DNA from: Streptacidiphilus pinicola | GTDB taxonomy: Bacteria; Actinomycetota; Actinomycetes; Streptomycetales; Streptomycetaceae | Assembly (NCBI RefSeq): GCF_003258295.1 | Contig: NZ_QKYN01000028.1 | Coordinates: forward strand, 43,250 to 107,249 | Direction: 5' to 3' | DNA: 64,000 nt | Shown here: piece by piece, positions 19,511-27,667 of the stretch | Position numbering within the stretch: the stretch's first letter is position 1 | How the letters are laid out: each line of letters begins with the position of its first letter | Notes under the pieces: generated by a model | The model's database searches: none | Told to the model about the DNA's origin: nothing | Seen by the model: the letters and a program-made list of their open reading frames with translations, nothing else | Program-made: the position numbers and the translations under genes

Positions 19511-20896
19511 ATGAGTGCTGTCACGCAGCAGCGCGCCGCACGTCCGGGCGCGCACCGCGGCGCCTCCGCCTCCGGGTCCCCGATGCCGGTGGACACGGTG
19601 GCCCGGGTGGTGCTGGCGGCGATAGCCGTCGGCGCCCTCGCCGTGGTGGCGATCTGGTGGAAGAACACCCTCGGGGTCGTCGGCCTGGACCAGTGGCTGA
19701 CCAACGCGGGCCGGATCACCGGCCTGCTCGCCGGCTACACCGCGCCGGTCCTGCTGCTGCTGATGGCGCGGATCCCGCTGCTGGAGCGGGAGGTCGGCTC
19801 GGACCGGCTGGCCCGCTGGCACGCGATGGGCGGCCGGTACCTGGTCGGTCTGATCGCCACGCACGTCGTCACGATCATCTGGGGCTACGCGCTGACGGCC
19901 CGCAAGAACGTGATCGGCGAGGGCGTCACCATGGTGCTCACCTACCCGGACATGCTGAAGGCGAGCTTCGGCACGCTGCTGCTCCTGGCCACCGGCTTCT
20001 TCTCGGCCCGCGCCGCCCGCAAGCGGCTCGGCTACGACACCTGGTACTACCTGCACCTGGCGACCTACGTCGCCGTCGCGCTCGGCTTCGCGCACCAGCT
20101 GAGCAACGGCGCCGACCTGGGCGAGGGCCCGGAACGGCTGCTCTGGTACGGCCTCTACCTGGGTACGGCCGCGGTGATCGGCTGGTACCGGCTGCTGCGC
20201 CCCTGGCAGCTCGACCGGCGCCACCAGCTGCGGGTCGCCGAGGTCCGTCCGGAGGGGCCGGGCACCGTCTCGCTCTTCCTGACCGGGCGGCACCTGGACG
20301 AGCTCGGCGCGGAGGCGGGCCAGTTCTTCCGGCTCCAGTTCCTGGCCAAGGGCCTGCGCTTCGCCGCCAACCCCTACTCGCTCTCCGCCCCGCCGACCCG
20401 CGACTACCTGCGCTTCACGGTCAAGGACCTGGGCGGCCACAGCGCGGCCGTCGCCGGGGTGAAGCCCGGCACCAAGGTCCGCGCCGAGGGTCCGTACGGG
20501 GCGTTCACCGCGCGCCGCCGCCGCTCGCGGCAGGTGCTGCTGCTGGCGGCGGGCGTCGGGATCACCCCACTGCGCGCGCTCTTCGAGACCCTGCCGGCCG
20601 CGCCCGGCGAGCTCACCCTGCTCTACCGGGCGAGCGCCGAGGAGGACCTGCTGTTCCGACGGGAGCTCACCGCGATCGCCGAGGCACGCGGCGCGCGGCT
20701 GCAGTTCCTGCTCGGCCGGCGCAGCGAGGTCGGCAACCCGATCCAGCCCACCGTGCTGCGCAACCTCGTCCCGGGTCTGGCCGCCCACGACGTCTACGTC
20801 TGCGGACCGGAAGCGTTCATGGAGCAGGCGGTCACCGCCCTGCGCCAGGCGCGGGTGCCGCGGCACCGCATCCACCACGAGTCCTTCAGCTTCTGA
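19511..20896 (+). CDS. Ferric-reductase-like transmembrane protein with FAD/NAD(P)H reductase domain
   Basis: 461 residues. The N-terminal half has about six membrane helices with His residues in helices (RWHAMGGRYLVGLIATHVVT, YYLHLATYVAVALGFAHQL) suited to haem ligation. The C-terminal half is an FNR-type domain with FAD motif NPYSLSAPPT, NAD(P)-site LLLAAGVGITPLRAL and CGPEAFM. It would carry electrons from cytoplasmic NAD(P)H across the membrane. The two downstream genes, an FMN-binding protein and ApbE, supply a likely acceptor. The start at 19511 follows AAGGAG. A direct role in iron reduction is not shown. Confidence 0.93.
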   Translation: MSAVTQQRAARPGAHRGASASGSPMPVDTVARVVLAAIAVGALAVVAIWWKNTLGVVGLDQWLTNAGRITGLLAGYTAPVLLLLMARIPLLEREVGSDRLARWHAMGGRYLVGLIATHVVTIIWGYALTARKNVIGEGVTMVLTYPDMLKASFGTLLLLATGFFSARAARKRLGYDTWYYLHLATYVAVALGFAHQLSNGADLGEGPERLLWYGLYLGTAAVIGWYRLLRPWQLDRRHQLRVAEVRPEGPGTVSLFLTGRHLDELGAEAGQFFRLQFLAKGLRFAANPYSLSAPPTRDYLRFTVKDLGGHSAAVAGVKPGTKVRAEGPYGAFTARRRRSRQVLLLAAGVGITPLRALFETLPAAPGELTLLYRASAEEDLLFRRELTAIAEARGARLQFLLGRRSEVGNPIQPTVLRNLVPGLAAHDVYVCGPEAFMEQAVTALRQARVPRHRIHHESFSF

Positions 20897-20958
20897 TCCG
20901 CCCCCGCGTCCGAACCGTCCCCGCGTTCCGAACCATCCTCGCGCTCCGGAGGCCCGCC

Positions 20959-21489
20959 ATGCGCCGCGCCATCGTCACCACCACCGCCACGGCGGCCGGC
21001 GTCGTCCTGCTGCTCTCGCTCAAGCCGCACGGCAGCCAGTCGGCCTCGGCCCAGGCGCCGGTGATCAGCTCCGGCAGCGACACCTCGAACACCAGCAACA
21101 CCGGCAACACCGGCAGTGGCAGCTCGAGCACCGGCAGCAGCAGCTCGGGCAGTGGCAGCTCCGCCGGCAGCGGGTCCTCGACCTCGGCCCCGTCCGGGAC
21201 CAAGTCGGGCAGCGGCAGCTACACCGGCACGGCGGTCGACACCCGCTACGGGCCGGTCCAGGTCCGCATCGACGTCAGCGGCGGCAAGGTCAGCAAGATC
21301 GACGTACTGCAGTACCCGAACGGGCAGCAGCGCGACCAGGACATCAACAGCTACGCGCTGCCCGTCCTCAACCAGGAGGCGCTCTCCGCCCAGAGCGCGC
21401 AGATCGACGCCGTCTCCGGCGCCACCTACACCAGCGACGGCTACACACAGTCACTGCAGAGCGCCCTCGACCAGGCCGGCCTCAAGTGA
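20959..21489 (+). CDS. FMN-binding domain protein, extracytoplasmic
   Basis: 176 residues. An N-terminal membrane anchor or signal (residues 3-22) is followed by a Ser/Gly/Thr-rich linker (about 35-88) and an FMN-bind domain. The covalent flavinylation motif D150-A-V-S-G-A-T156 is intact; Thr156 is the expected FMN attachment site in Rnf/Nqr/Fmn_bind proteins. The ApbE gene that would catalyse this overlaps its stop codon by four bases. It probably acts as an outer-face electron carrier receiving electrons from the upstream reductase. The linker codons are skewed to Ser/Gly/Thr. Confidence 0.92.
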   Translation: MRRAIVTTTATAAGVVLLLSLKPHGSQSASAQAPVISSGSDTSNTSNTGNTGSGSSSTGSSSSGSGSSAGSGSSTSAPSGTKSGSGSYTGTAVDTRYGPVQVRIDVSGGKVSKIDVLQYPNGQQRDQDINSYALPVLNQEALSAQSAQIDAVSGATYTSDGYTQSLQSALDQAGLK

Positions 21490-22235
21490 TCACCCGTCAC
21501 GCCGAGCACGTGATGGGCACGGTCTTCTCCTTCATGGTGCGCGACCCGAGCCCGGCCGTCGACGAGGCGGTACGGGCGGCGGTCGCCCGGCTGCACGCGA
21601 TCGACGCGCGCTTCTCCCCCTACCGCGCGGACAGCGAGGTCAGCCGGATCGCCCATGGGGAGCGGGAGCTCGCGGACGCGAGCCCGGAGCTGGCCGAGGT
21701 GCTGGAGCGCTGCGCGGAGGTCGCGCAGCAGACCGACGGCTGGTTCAGCCCCTACCGCGAGGGCCGGCTGGACCCGAGCGGGTGGGTCAAGGGCTGGGCC
21801 GTGCAGCAAGCCTGCGAACTCCTGTGCGAGGCAGGGTCGCGGGAGCACTGTGTCAACGGCGGCGGTGACGTGCAGTCGGTCGGCGGACCCTGGCGGATCG
21901 GCGTCGCCGACCCGTTCCGCCCCGGCGAGCTGGCGACCGTGGTGGCCGGCCGCGACCTGGTCGTCGCCACCTCCGGCACGGCCGAACGCGGCGCGCACAT
22001 CCTCGACCCGCGCACCGGCGAGGCGCCGACGGGGCTGCTCTCGCTCACCCTGGTCGCCTCCGGCCGGGCCAGGCTCGCCCGCACCGACGCGTACGCGACC
22101 GCGGCCTTCGCGATGGGCCCGGAGCTGGGCCTTTCCTGGGCGGAGCGGCAGCCGGAGCTCGAGGCCCTGGCGATCCTGCCGGACCCGGCCGCGCCCAAGC
22201 GCGCGACCAGCGGCTTCCTGCGCCACGCCGTCTGA
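21486..22235 (+). CDS. apbE: FAD:protein FMN transferase (ApbE)
   Basis: 249 residues; uses FAD and Mg2+ to transfer FMN to a Thr/Ser of target proteins. Family motifs are present: NGGGDV (124-129), ATSGTAERGAHILDPRTG (161-178), TDAYATAAFAMG (200-211) and the Lys-containing DPSGWVKGWAV (96-106). No lipobox is seen, so it may act in the cytoplasm or be membrane-associated in another way; many homologues are exported lipoproteins. It starts at GTG within GTGA overlapping the FMN-bind gene. The neighbouring SGAT motif is the obvious substrate. Confidence 0.94.
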   Translation: MITRHAEHVMGTVFSFMVRDPSPAVDEAVRAAVARLHAIDARFSPYRADSEVSRIAHGERELADASPELAEVLERCAEVAQQTDGWFSPYREGRLDPSGWVKGWAVQQACELLCEAGSREHCVNGGGDVQSVGGPWRIGVADPFRPGELATVVAGRDLVVATSGTAERGAHILDPRTGEAPTGLLSLTLVASGRARLARTDAYATAAFAMGPELGLSWAERQPELEALAILPDPAAPKRATSGFLRHAV

Positions 22236-22246
22236 CGCCGCACACG

Positions 22247-22285
22247 ACGACGCCCCGCACCCGGCGGACCGGGGCGGGGCGTCGT
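22247..22285. terminator. Bidirectional terminator between apbE and a cold-shock gene
   Basis: ACGACGCCCCGC (22247-22258) pairs perfectly with GCGGGGCGTCGT (22274-22285), with an inner CCGG/CCGG pairing in the loop. It sits between convergent genes. Confidence 0.8.
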
Positions 22286-22322
22286 ACGTGAGCCGGGACC
22301 GTCAGCAGACGGCGCGGGCGTC

Positions 22323-22529
22323 TCAGGCGATGATGGTGATGTTCTCCGCCTGCGGGCCCTTCTGACCCTGAGTGACGTCGAACTCGACCTTCTGGCCCTC
22401 CTGCAGCTCACGGAAGCCCTGGGCGTTGATGTTCGAGTAGTGGGCGAAGACGTCGGCGCCGCCGCCGTCCTGCTCGATGAAGCCGAAGCCCTTCTCGGCG
22501 TTGAACCACTTGACGGTACCGGTCGCCAT
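22323..22529 (-). CDS. Cold-shock domain protein (CspA family)
   Basis: 68 residues, a single cold-shock domain. RNP1 is KGFGFIEQ (residues 13-20) and RNP2 is DVFAHYS (26-32). It binds single-stranded RNA/DNA and acts as an RNA chaperone. The start is ATG 22529, preceded by GGAG and an unusually A-rich spacer (AAAGAAAAAAATT). It is divergent from a near-identical second copy at 22813, and the pair differs mainly at positions 15, 35-45 and the C-terminus (NITIIA against NIVPQS). Confidence 0.96.
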   Translation of the reverse strand: MATGTVKWFNAEKGFGFIEQDGGGADVFAHYSNINAQGFRELQEGQKVEFDVTQGQKGPQAENITIIA

Positions 22530-22812
22530 AATTTTTTTCTTTCTCCAGATCTGCGGTCGTGCAAGCCATGACGGTACACGCTCGGCGATCACCTCACCAC
22601 GAAGCTCGCGGTACGCCACGCCGAAGAGTGATCCGGACCCATCCTGTACGCTTGGTAACAGTTGCAGTCGTGGTTCCCTAAGCTTCACCGCCCGTGGTCG
22701 CGATCACGGGCGTTCGTGCTTTCTGAGGTCTCTCCGACCAGGGTGATCATTCCGGCGACCCGGCCAACGCACACCCGCGCCGGCCGACCAACTCTGGAGA
22801 ATGGGGATTCCT

Positions 22813-23019
22813 ATGGCCACCGGTACCGTGAAGTGGTTCAACGCCGAGAAGGGCTACGGCTTCATCGAGCAGGACGGCGGCGGCGCCGACGTCTTCGCCC
22901 ACTACTCGAACATCGCCTCGCAGGGCTACCGCGAGCTCTTCGAGGGCCAGAAGGTCGAGTTCGAGGTCACCCAGGGCCCCAAGGGCCCGCAGGCCGAGAA
23001 CATCGTCCCGCAGAGCTGA
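22813..23019 (+). CDS. Cold-shock domain protein (CspA family), second copy
   Basis: 68 residues with RNP1 KGYGFIEQ and RNP2 DVFAHYS. It shares most residues with the copy on the other strand, indicating local inverted duplication. The start is ATG 22813; an in-frame ATG lies 12 bases upstream, but the family begins [10 protein letters not shown]. It is followed by a strong terminator. The 283 bases between the two csp genes hold both leaders; I could not assign promoters. Confidence 0.96.
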   Translation: MATGTVKWFNAEKGYGFIEQDGGGADVFAHYSNIASQGYRELFEGQKVEFEVTQGPKGPQAENIVPQS

Positions 23020-23043
23020 ACTCAGCGGCACGCGAAAGCGCGA

Positions 23044-23084
23044 GACAGAGCCCCGCTCCGGCCTGCCCGGTGCGGGGCTCTGTC
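23044..23084. terminator. Terminator after the second cold-shock gene
   Basis: GACAGAGCCCCGC (23044-23056) pairs perfectly over 13 bp with GCGGGGCTCTGTC (23072-23084); 15-base loop. It is placed between convergent genes. Confidence 0.85.
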
Positions 23085-23099
23085 ATGCGGTTCGGCGGT

Positions 23100-23222
23100 T
23101 CAGTGGGCGCCTTTGTGCCCACCCTCGTTCGGGAACTTCAGGCCGCCCATCAGGAAGATCAGCAGCCCCGCGCAGATGGCGATGACGGCGATCGAGAACC
23201 CGATCATCTCCAGCACCTTCAC
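23100..23222 (-). CDS. Small single-helix membrane protein (40 aa)
   Basis: 40 residues from GTG 23222, preceded by AAAGGGGCG as ribosome binding site. One hydrophobic segment (MIGFSIAVIAICAGLLIFLM) covers residues 5-24, followed by a polar tail GGLKFPNEGGHKGAH. Micro-proteins of this type are conserved in Streptomyces, but I know no function. It lies between a cold-shock gene and the ABC exporter genes. A longer in-frame start at 23285 looks unlikely because the extra residues are Arg-rich and lack a ribosome binding site. Confidence 0.55.
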   Translation of the reverse strand: MKVLEMIGFSIAVIAICAGLLIFLMGGLKFPNEGGHKGAH

Positions 23223-23288
23223 GTTTCGCCCCTTTCGTCCCTGCAGTCTTCTCGGACCATAAGACAACCTGCCCGGAGCGGCCACCGC

Positions 23289-24026
23289 TCACTCCGTCCG
23301 CCGCCGCAACGTGGCCGCGCCGAGCGCCAGCGCGAGCAGCGTGCAGCCCAGCACCACGGCCAGGTCGACGGCGACCGCACCGCCGAGGCCGGTCTCGGAG
23401 GTCAGCCGGTTCATCGCGTCGACGGCGTAGCTGAGCGGCAGCACGTCCGAGAGCGCGTGCAGCCAGCCCGCCATGGTGTCCCGCGGCGTGAACAGGCCGC
23501 AGAGCAGCAGTTGCGGCAGCAGGAAGGCCGGCATGAACTGCACGGCCTGGAACTCGGTGGCCGCGAAGGCCGAGACGAAGAGCCCGAGCGCCATGCCGAG
23601 CAGCCCGTCCGCGACGGCGACGGCGAGCAGCGCCCAGCTCGGACCCGCGATGTCCAGCCCGAGCAGGCCCACGGTCAGCCCGAAGGCCAGCAGTCCCTGG
23701 ACGAGCGCGACCAGCCCGAAGGCGAGCGCGTAGCCGAGCAGCAGGTCCAGCTTGCCCAGCGGCATCGTGAGCAGCCGCTCCAGCGTGCCGGTGGTGCGCT
23801 CGCGCAGCGTGGCGACGGCCGTGACCAGGAACATCACGACCATCGGGAAGATCCCGAGCAGCGGCGCGCCGAGGCTGTCGAAGACCGCCTGCCGGCCGTC
23901 GAAGGCGTACTTGAGCAGCACGATCAGCAGACACGGGACGAGCAGCAGCATCGCGACGGTGCGCGGGTCGGCGCGCAGCTGCAGCAGCACCCGGCGGGCG
24001 GTGGCGAGGGTCCGGGCGGCGTTCAC
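23289..24026 (-). CDS. ABC-2 type transporter permease
   Basis: 245 residues with six hydrophobic segments (TVAMLLLVPCLLIVLLKYAF first, LAVVLGCTLLALALGAATL last). The coupling motif RERTTGTLERLLTMPLGKLDLLLG is the ABC-2 permease signature. It starts at GTG overlapping the ATPase stop by four bases (GTGA), so the two are translationally coupled. It forms an export channel with the upstream-encoded ATPase. TetR control is likely from the adjacent regulator; the substrate is unknown. Confidence 0.92.
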   Translation of the reverse strand: MNAARTLATARRVLLQLRADPRTVAMLLLVPCLLIVLLKYAFDGRQAVFDSLGAPLLGIFPMVVMFLVTAVATLRERTTGTLERLLTMPLGKLDLLLGYALAFGLVALVQGLLAFGLTVGLLGLDIAGPSWALLAVAVADGLLGMALGLFVSAFAATEFQAVQFMPAFLLPQLLLCGLFTPRDTMAGWLHALSDVLPLSYAVDAMNRLTSETGLGGAVAVDLAVVLGCTLLALALGAATLRRRTE

Positions 24027-24796
24027 GAGACACCCTCCGAGGCGGTGCGGCCGGGGTCGGCGTCGGCGTCGGCGTCGGCGACGAGCGCGAGGAAGGCCGA
24101 CTCGACGTCGGCCGTGCCGGTCGCCGCGAGCAGCGCCCGCGGGGTGTCGTGGGCCAGCAGCCGGCCCTCACGCATCAGCAGCAGCGCGGTGCAGCGCGCG
24201 GCCTCGTCCATGACGTGGCTGGAGATCAGCAGCGTCGCGCCGGCCTCGGCCAGCCGGTGGAACAGCTGCCACAGCTCCTGACGCAGCACCGGGTCGAGCC
24301 CGACGGTCGGCTCGTCCAGCACCAGCAGCTCCGGCGCGCCGAGCAGCGCCGCGGCGAGCGAGACGCGGGCGCGCTGGCCGCCGGAGAGCTTCCCGACCAG
24401 GTCCTTGGCGTGCTCGCGCAGCCCGACCTCGTCGAGCACGCGAGCCGGGTCGCTGCGCGGGGCGCCGAGCACCTCGGCGAAGTAGCGCAGGTTCGCGAGC
24501 ACGGAGAGGTCGGCGTGGACGGACGGCGCCTGGGTCACGTACCCGACCCGGTCCCGCAGGGCCGGGGCTCCGGCCGGCAGCCCGAGCACCCGGACCTCAC
24601 CGGCCTCGGTCCGCTGCACGCCGACGATGCTGCGCAGCAGCGTGGTCTTGCCGCACCCGCTCGGCCCGAGCAGGCCGGTGACCGAGCCCCGCGCGACGGT
24701 CAGGTCGATCTCCTGCAGCACGGGTCTGCCGCCGCGCAGCACCCGCAGTCCGCGCACGTCGACGGCGGGCCCGTCGGCGGGAGGCGCTGAATTCAT
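24023..24796 (-). CDS. ABC transporter ATP-binding protein
   Basis: 257 residues. Walker A is GPSGCGKTT, the signature is LSGGQRARVSLA, Walker B is LLVLDEPTVG and the switch His is in ISSHVMDEA. The C-terminus ends in an Ala-Asp repeat (ADADADADPG). Two tandem ATGs (24799 and 24796) are possible starts; neither has a clear ribosome binding site. The TetR regulator gene ends 34 bases upstream on the same strand, and the permease follows with a four-base overlap, giving a three-gene drug-exporter operon tetR-ATPase-permease. Confidence 0.93.
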   Translation of the reverse strand: MNSAPPADGPAVDVRGLRVLRGGRPVLQEIDLTVARGSVTGLLGPSGCGKTTLLRSIVGVQRTEAGEVRVLGLPAGAPALRDRVGYVTQAPSVHADLSVLANLRYFAEVLGAPRSDPARVLDEVGLREHAKDLVGKLSGGQRARVSLAAALLGAPELLVLDEPTVGLDPVLRQELWQLFHRLAEAGATLLISSHVMDEAARCTALLLMREGRLLAHDTPRALLAATGTADVESAFLALVADADADADPGRTASEGVS

Positions 24797-24830
24797 CATG
24801 TGTTGAGTTTTGCGTCCACGGGGACGCCCG

Positions 24831-25454
24831 TCAACCCACGGGCCCCACCAGATACCGCTGGAAGGTCGGCGCGAGCAGCGGGACGAGATCGTCCGCCGTC
24901 GCCGAGGCGATCGGCTCGGCCCGCAGCACATAGCGCGCCACCGCCAGCCCGAGGATCTGCGAGAGCACCAACTCCGCCCGGAGCTCCGGGTTTTCGAGGT
25001 CCAGCTCGGCCGCGAGCCGGACCACGAGCTCGCGGACCATGAAGTCCCGCAGCAGCGCGGCGATCTGCTCGCTGCCGACGGCGGTCCGCAGCACGGCCAG
25101 CAGCCGGTCGAGGATCTCCGGCTGACTCCACAGTGTGAGCATGAAGCGCACCAGCCGCTCGCCCATCTGCTCCCGCTCGCCGTCCATGATCAGCTCGACG
25201 ACGGCGGCGGGGTCGATCGGGAAGTCGAGCGCGGCGAGGAACAACTGCTCCTTGCTGCCGAAGTAGTGGTGCAACAGGGCGGCGTCCACCCCGGCCACCC
25301 GCGCGATGCCGCGCATGCTCGCCTTGTCGTAGCCCCGGGCGCCGAACTCGGCGCGCGCGGCCTCCAGCACCGCACCCCGCGTGTCGGCCCCGCCGGGACG
25401 CCGGCCCGGCCGACGGGCGGCGGCGCGCTTCGGGGCCTCCTGCTGATCGCTCAT
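24831..25454 (-). CDS. TetR-family transcriptional regulator
   Basis: 207 residues. After an Arg-rich N-terminal arm, the HTH (about residues 22-68) reads [20 protein letters not shown], then [20 protein letters not shown], which is the TetR signature. The C-terminal ligand/dimer domain resembles the TetR_C_17/18 groups with [14 protein letters not shown]. Start 25454 has GGAGGG upstream. As first gene in the operon with the ABC exporter it probably represses that operon and perhaps the divergent dioxygenase gene 113 bases away (inference). Confidence 0.93.
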   Translation of the reverse strand: MSDQQEAPKRAAARRPGRRPGGADTRGAVLEAARAEFGARGYDKASMRGIARVAGVDAALLHHYFGSKEQLFLAALDFPIDPAAVVELIMDGEREQMGERLVRFMLTLWSQPEILDRLLAVLRTAVGSEQIAALLRDFMVRELVVRLAAELDLENPELRAELVLSQILGLAVARYVLRAEPIASATADDLVPLLAPTFQRYLVGPVG

Positions 25455-25567
25455 GCCCTCCATCCTCGCCCAAGGCGTCGAATGATCCTTCATGCACGGG
25501 CCATGACTTCGCAACAGGACGGGTCCACGATGACCTGAAACACGTTCTCGTTGGAAGGACGAATGCC

Positions 25568-26530
25568 ATGGCTGTGGCGCCAACTCCCTTGCAACTCACG
25601 CGACTCGGCGGTCGCATCGGCGCGCTCGTGCACGGCGTGAGGCTCGGCGGCGAGCTCGGCACGGAAACCGTCGAGGCGATCCGCACGGCCCTGCACACTC
25701 ACAAGGTGATCTTCTTCAAGGGCCAGCAGCACCTCGACGACATCAGCCACGAGGCCTTCGCCCGGCTGCTCGGGCAGCCGGTGGGCCACCCCACCGTGCC
25801 CGCCGCCGACGGGCGCTACGTCTTCGAGCTCGACGCGACCAAGGGCGTGCGGGCCAACAACTGGCACACCGACGTCACCTTCGTGCCGGCCTACCCGGCC
25901 GCCTCGATCCTGCGGGCGATCGAACTGCCGCCCTACGGCGGCGAGACCGTCTGGGCGAACACCGCCGCCGCCTACCGCTCGCTGCCGCCCGCGCTCAAGG
26001 TCTTCGCCGAGCACCTGCGCGGCATCCACACCAACGACTTCGACTACGCCGCCCGGCTCGGGCTGCGCCCGGAGCTGGCCGAGAACCGCGAGGTGGCCGA
26101 GCTGTTCCGGCAGGTCTTCGTCGCCACCGCGTTCAAGACCGAGCACCCGGTGGTGCGGGTGCACCCGGTCACCGGCGAGAAGACGATCCTGCTGGGCGCT
26201 TTCACGCAGAGCCTGGTCGGCTTCTCCAGCGACGACAGCCGGGAGCTGATCGCGCTGTTCCAGCGCTTCGTCGAGAAGCCCGAGCACACCGTCCGCTGGC
26301 GCTGGGAGGTCGGCGACGTCGCCATCTGGGACAACCGCGCCACCCAGCACTACGCCGTCAACGACTACGGCGACGAGCCGCGCCTGGTCCGGCGGATCAC
26401 CCTCGACGGGGACGTGCCCGTCGGTGTGGACGGGCAGCCCAGCCGGCTGGTGGAGCCGGCCGACCCGCCGCGCGTCGCCGGGATCGTCCCGGCGGTGGAG
26501 CTGGAGGAACTAGCGCTCCCCCGCGCGTGA
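25568..26530 (+). CDS. TauD/TfdA-family 2-oxoglutarate-dependent dioxygenase
   Basis: 320 residues. The Fe(II) facial triad is H100-x-D102 (NNWHTDVTF) and His261 ([10 protein letters not shown]), and the 2-oxoglutarate-binding Arg lies in [13 protein letters not shown] (275-276). The overall pattern, including [15 protein letters not shown] residues at 121-130 and the C-terminal extension, is closest to alkylsulfatase AtsK and taurine dioxygenase. A role in sulfur scavenging is likely from family knowledge, but the exact substrate is unknown. The last 21 bases overlap the 3' end of the convergent terC gene. Confidence 0.92.
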   Translation: MAVAPTPLQLTRLGGRIGALVHGVRLGGELGTETVEAIRTALHTHKVIFFKGQQHLDDISHEAFARLLGQPVGHPTVPAADGRYVFELDATKGVRANNWHTDVTFVPAYPAASILRAIELPPYGGETVWANTAAAYRSLPPALKVFAEHLRGIHTNDFDYAARLGLRPELAENREVAELFRQVFVATAFKTEHPVVRVHPVTGEKTILLGAFTQSLVGFSSDDSRELIALFQRFVEKPEHTVRWRWEVGDVAIWDNRATQHYAVNDYGDEPRLVRRITLDGDVPVGVDGQPSRLVEPADPPRVAGIVPAVELEELALPRA

Positions 26531-27502
26531 CAGCTCCTTCGCCTCGCCCGCGCGGGCGGACCGGCGGGAGGACAGCAGCGAGGTGACGGTGGTGACGGCC
26601 AGGACCCCGACCACGACGGCGAGTGAGAGCGGCGTGCCGATCTCCGGCGCGCCGTGCACACCGGCCTCGTGGAGGGCGTGCAGCAGCAGCTTCACGCCGA
26701 TGAAGCCGAGGATCACCGAGAGGCCGTAGGAGAGGTGGACCAGGCGGTCCAGCAGGCCGCCGATGAGGAAGTACAGCTGGCGCAGGCCCATCAGCGCGAA
26801 GGCGTTGGCGGTGAGGACGATGTACGCGTCCTGGGTCAGCCCGAAGATCGCGGGGATCGAGTCCATCGCGAAGAGCACGTCGGTGCTGCCGATCGCGAGG
26901 ATCACCAGCAGCATCGGGGTGACCAGCCGGCGGCCACCCTCGACGACGGTGAGCCGGGTGCCGCGGTAGCCGTCCGCGGTGGGGAAGCGGCGCTCGACCG
27001 CGCGCAGCAGCCGGCTCTCCTCGTACGCGCCGTCCTGCTCCCCCGCGCGGGCCTCCTTGATCAGCTTCCAGGCGGTCCAGATCAGGAAGGCGCCGAAGAG
27101 GAAGAAGATCCACGAGAAGGAGGCGATCACCGCCGCACCCGCGGCGATGAAACCCGCACGCAGCACCAGCGCGATCAGCACGCCGATCATCAGCACCCGC
27201 TGCTGGAGCACGCGCGGGACGGCGAACTTCGCCATGACCAGCACGAAGACGAAGAGGTTGTCCACGCTCAACGACTTCTCGGTGACCCACCCGGCCAGGA
27301 ACTGCCCGGCGGGCGCGGAGCCGGAGTGCCACCACAGGAAGCAGGCGAACAGCCCGGCGAGCGCGATCCATATCGCGGACCAGACGGCCGCCTCGCGCAG
27401 CGACACCTCGTGCGGCTTGCGGGCGCCGACGAAGAAGTCGACGGCGATCAACGCGACAAGGACCAGGATGGTGGTGACCCACATGGTCACGGAAACGTCC
27501 AT
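26510..27502 (-). CDS. TerC-family membrane protein (Mn2+/metal efflux type)
   Basis: 330 residues with eight or nine membrane helices. Metal-site acidic motifs of the family are present: [10 protein letters not shown] near residue 79 and [17 protein letters not shown] near 200. TerC/Alx/MeeF-type proteins export Mn2+ or load secreted metalloproteins. Expression is probably set by the yybP-ykoY-type leader immediately upstream, whose alternative hairpin sequesters this gene's ribosome binding site. The 3' end overlaps tauD by 21 bases on the other strand. Confidence 0.95.
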   Translation of the reverse strand: MDVSVTMWVTTILVLVALIAVDFFVGARKPHEVSLREAAVWSAIWIALAGLFACFLWWHSGSAPAGQFLAGWVTEKSLSVDNLFVFVLVMAKFAVPRVLQQRVLMIGVLIALVLRAGFIAAGAAVIASFSWIFFLFGAFLIWTAWKLIKEARAGEQDGAYEESRLLRAVERRFPTADGYRGTRLTVVEGGRRLVTPMLLVILAIGSTDVLFAMDSIPAIFGLTQDAYIVLTANAFALMGLRQLYFLIGGLLDRLVHLSYGLSVILGFIGVKLLLHALHEAGVHGAPEIGTPLSLAVVVGVLAVTTVTSLLSSRRSARAGEAKELSRAGER

Positions 27503-27511
27503 GGGACGGTG

Positions 27512-27642
27512 CTCCTCCGGCAGACGAGACTGCCGGAGGTCTCCTCCGCCCGCCGAGCCCGGCCGGGCCGATGCGCCCGGGAGCCGCCGTGGCAGCTCCG
27601 TGATGACGGACGCATCGTTTCAGGGAGTACTCCCCTCCGATG
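27512..27642 (-). promoter_or_regulatory. yybP-ykoY-type (Mn2+) riboswitch leader of terC
   Basis: On the minus strand the leader begins CGGAGGGGAGTA and closes with GGAGACCTCCGG, the conserved ends of the yybP-ykoY aptamer; an internal CGTCATCACGG segment also fits. P1 pairs 27639-27634 (CGGAGG) with 27539-27534 (CCTCCG). The same 3' strand, CCTCCGGCAG (27539-27530), is perfectly complementary to CTGCCGGAGG (27523-27514), which contains the terC Shine-Dalgarno GGAGGAG (27518-27512, nine bases before the ATG). The helices are mutually exclusive, so ligand-stabilised P1 should free the ribosome site. Metal identity comes from family knowledge. Confidence 0.8.
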
Positions 27643-27667
27643 ACCAGACCAGGTTAACAAACCGGAC

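Noticed and set aside
27641..27652. GACCAGACCAGG as a DasR-type operator
   Set aside because: It is a direct, not inverted, arrangement of the CCAG half-sites, and it lies at the 5' end of the terC riboswitch leader.
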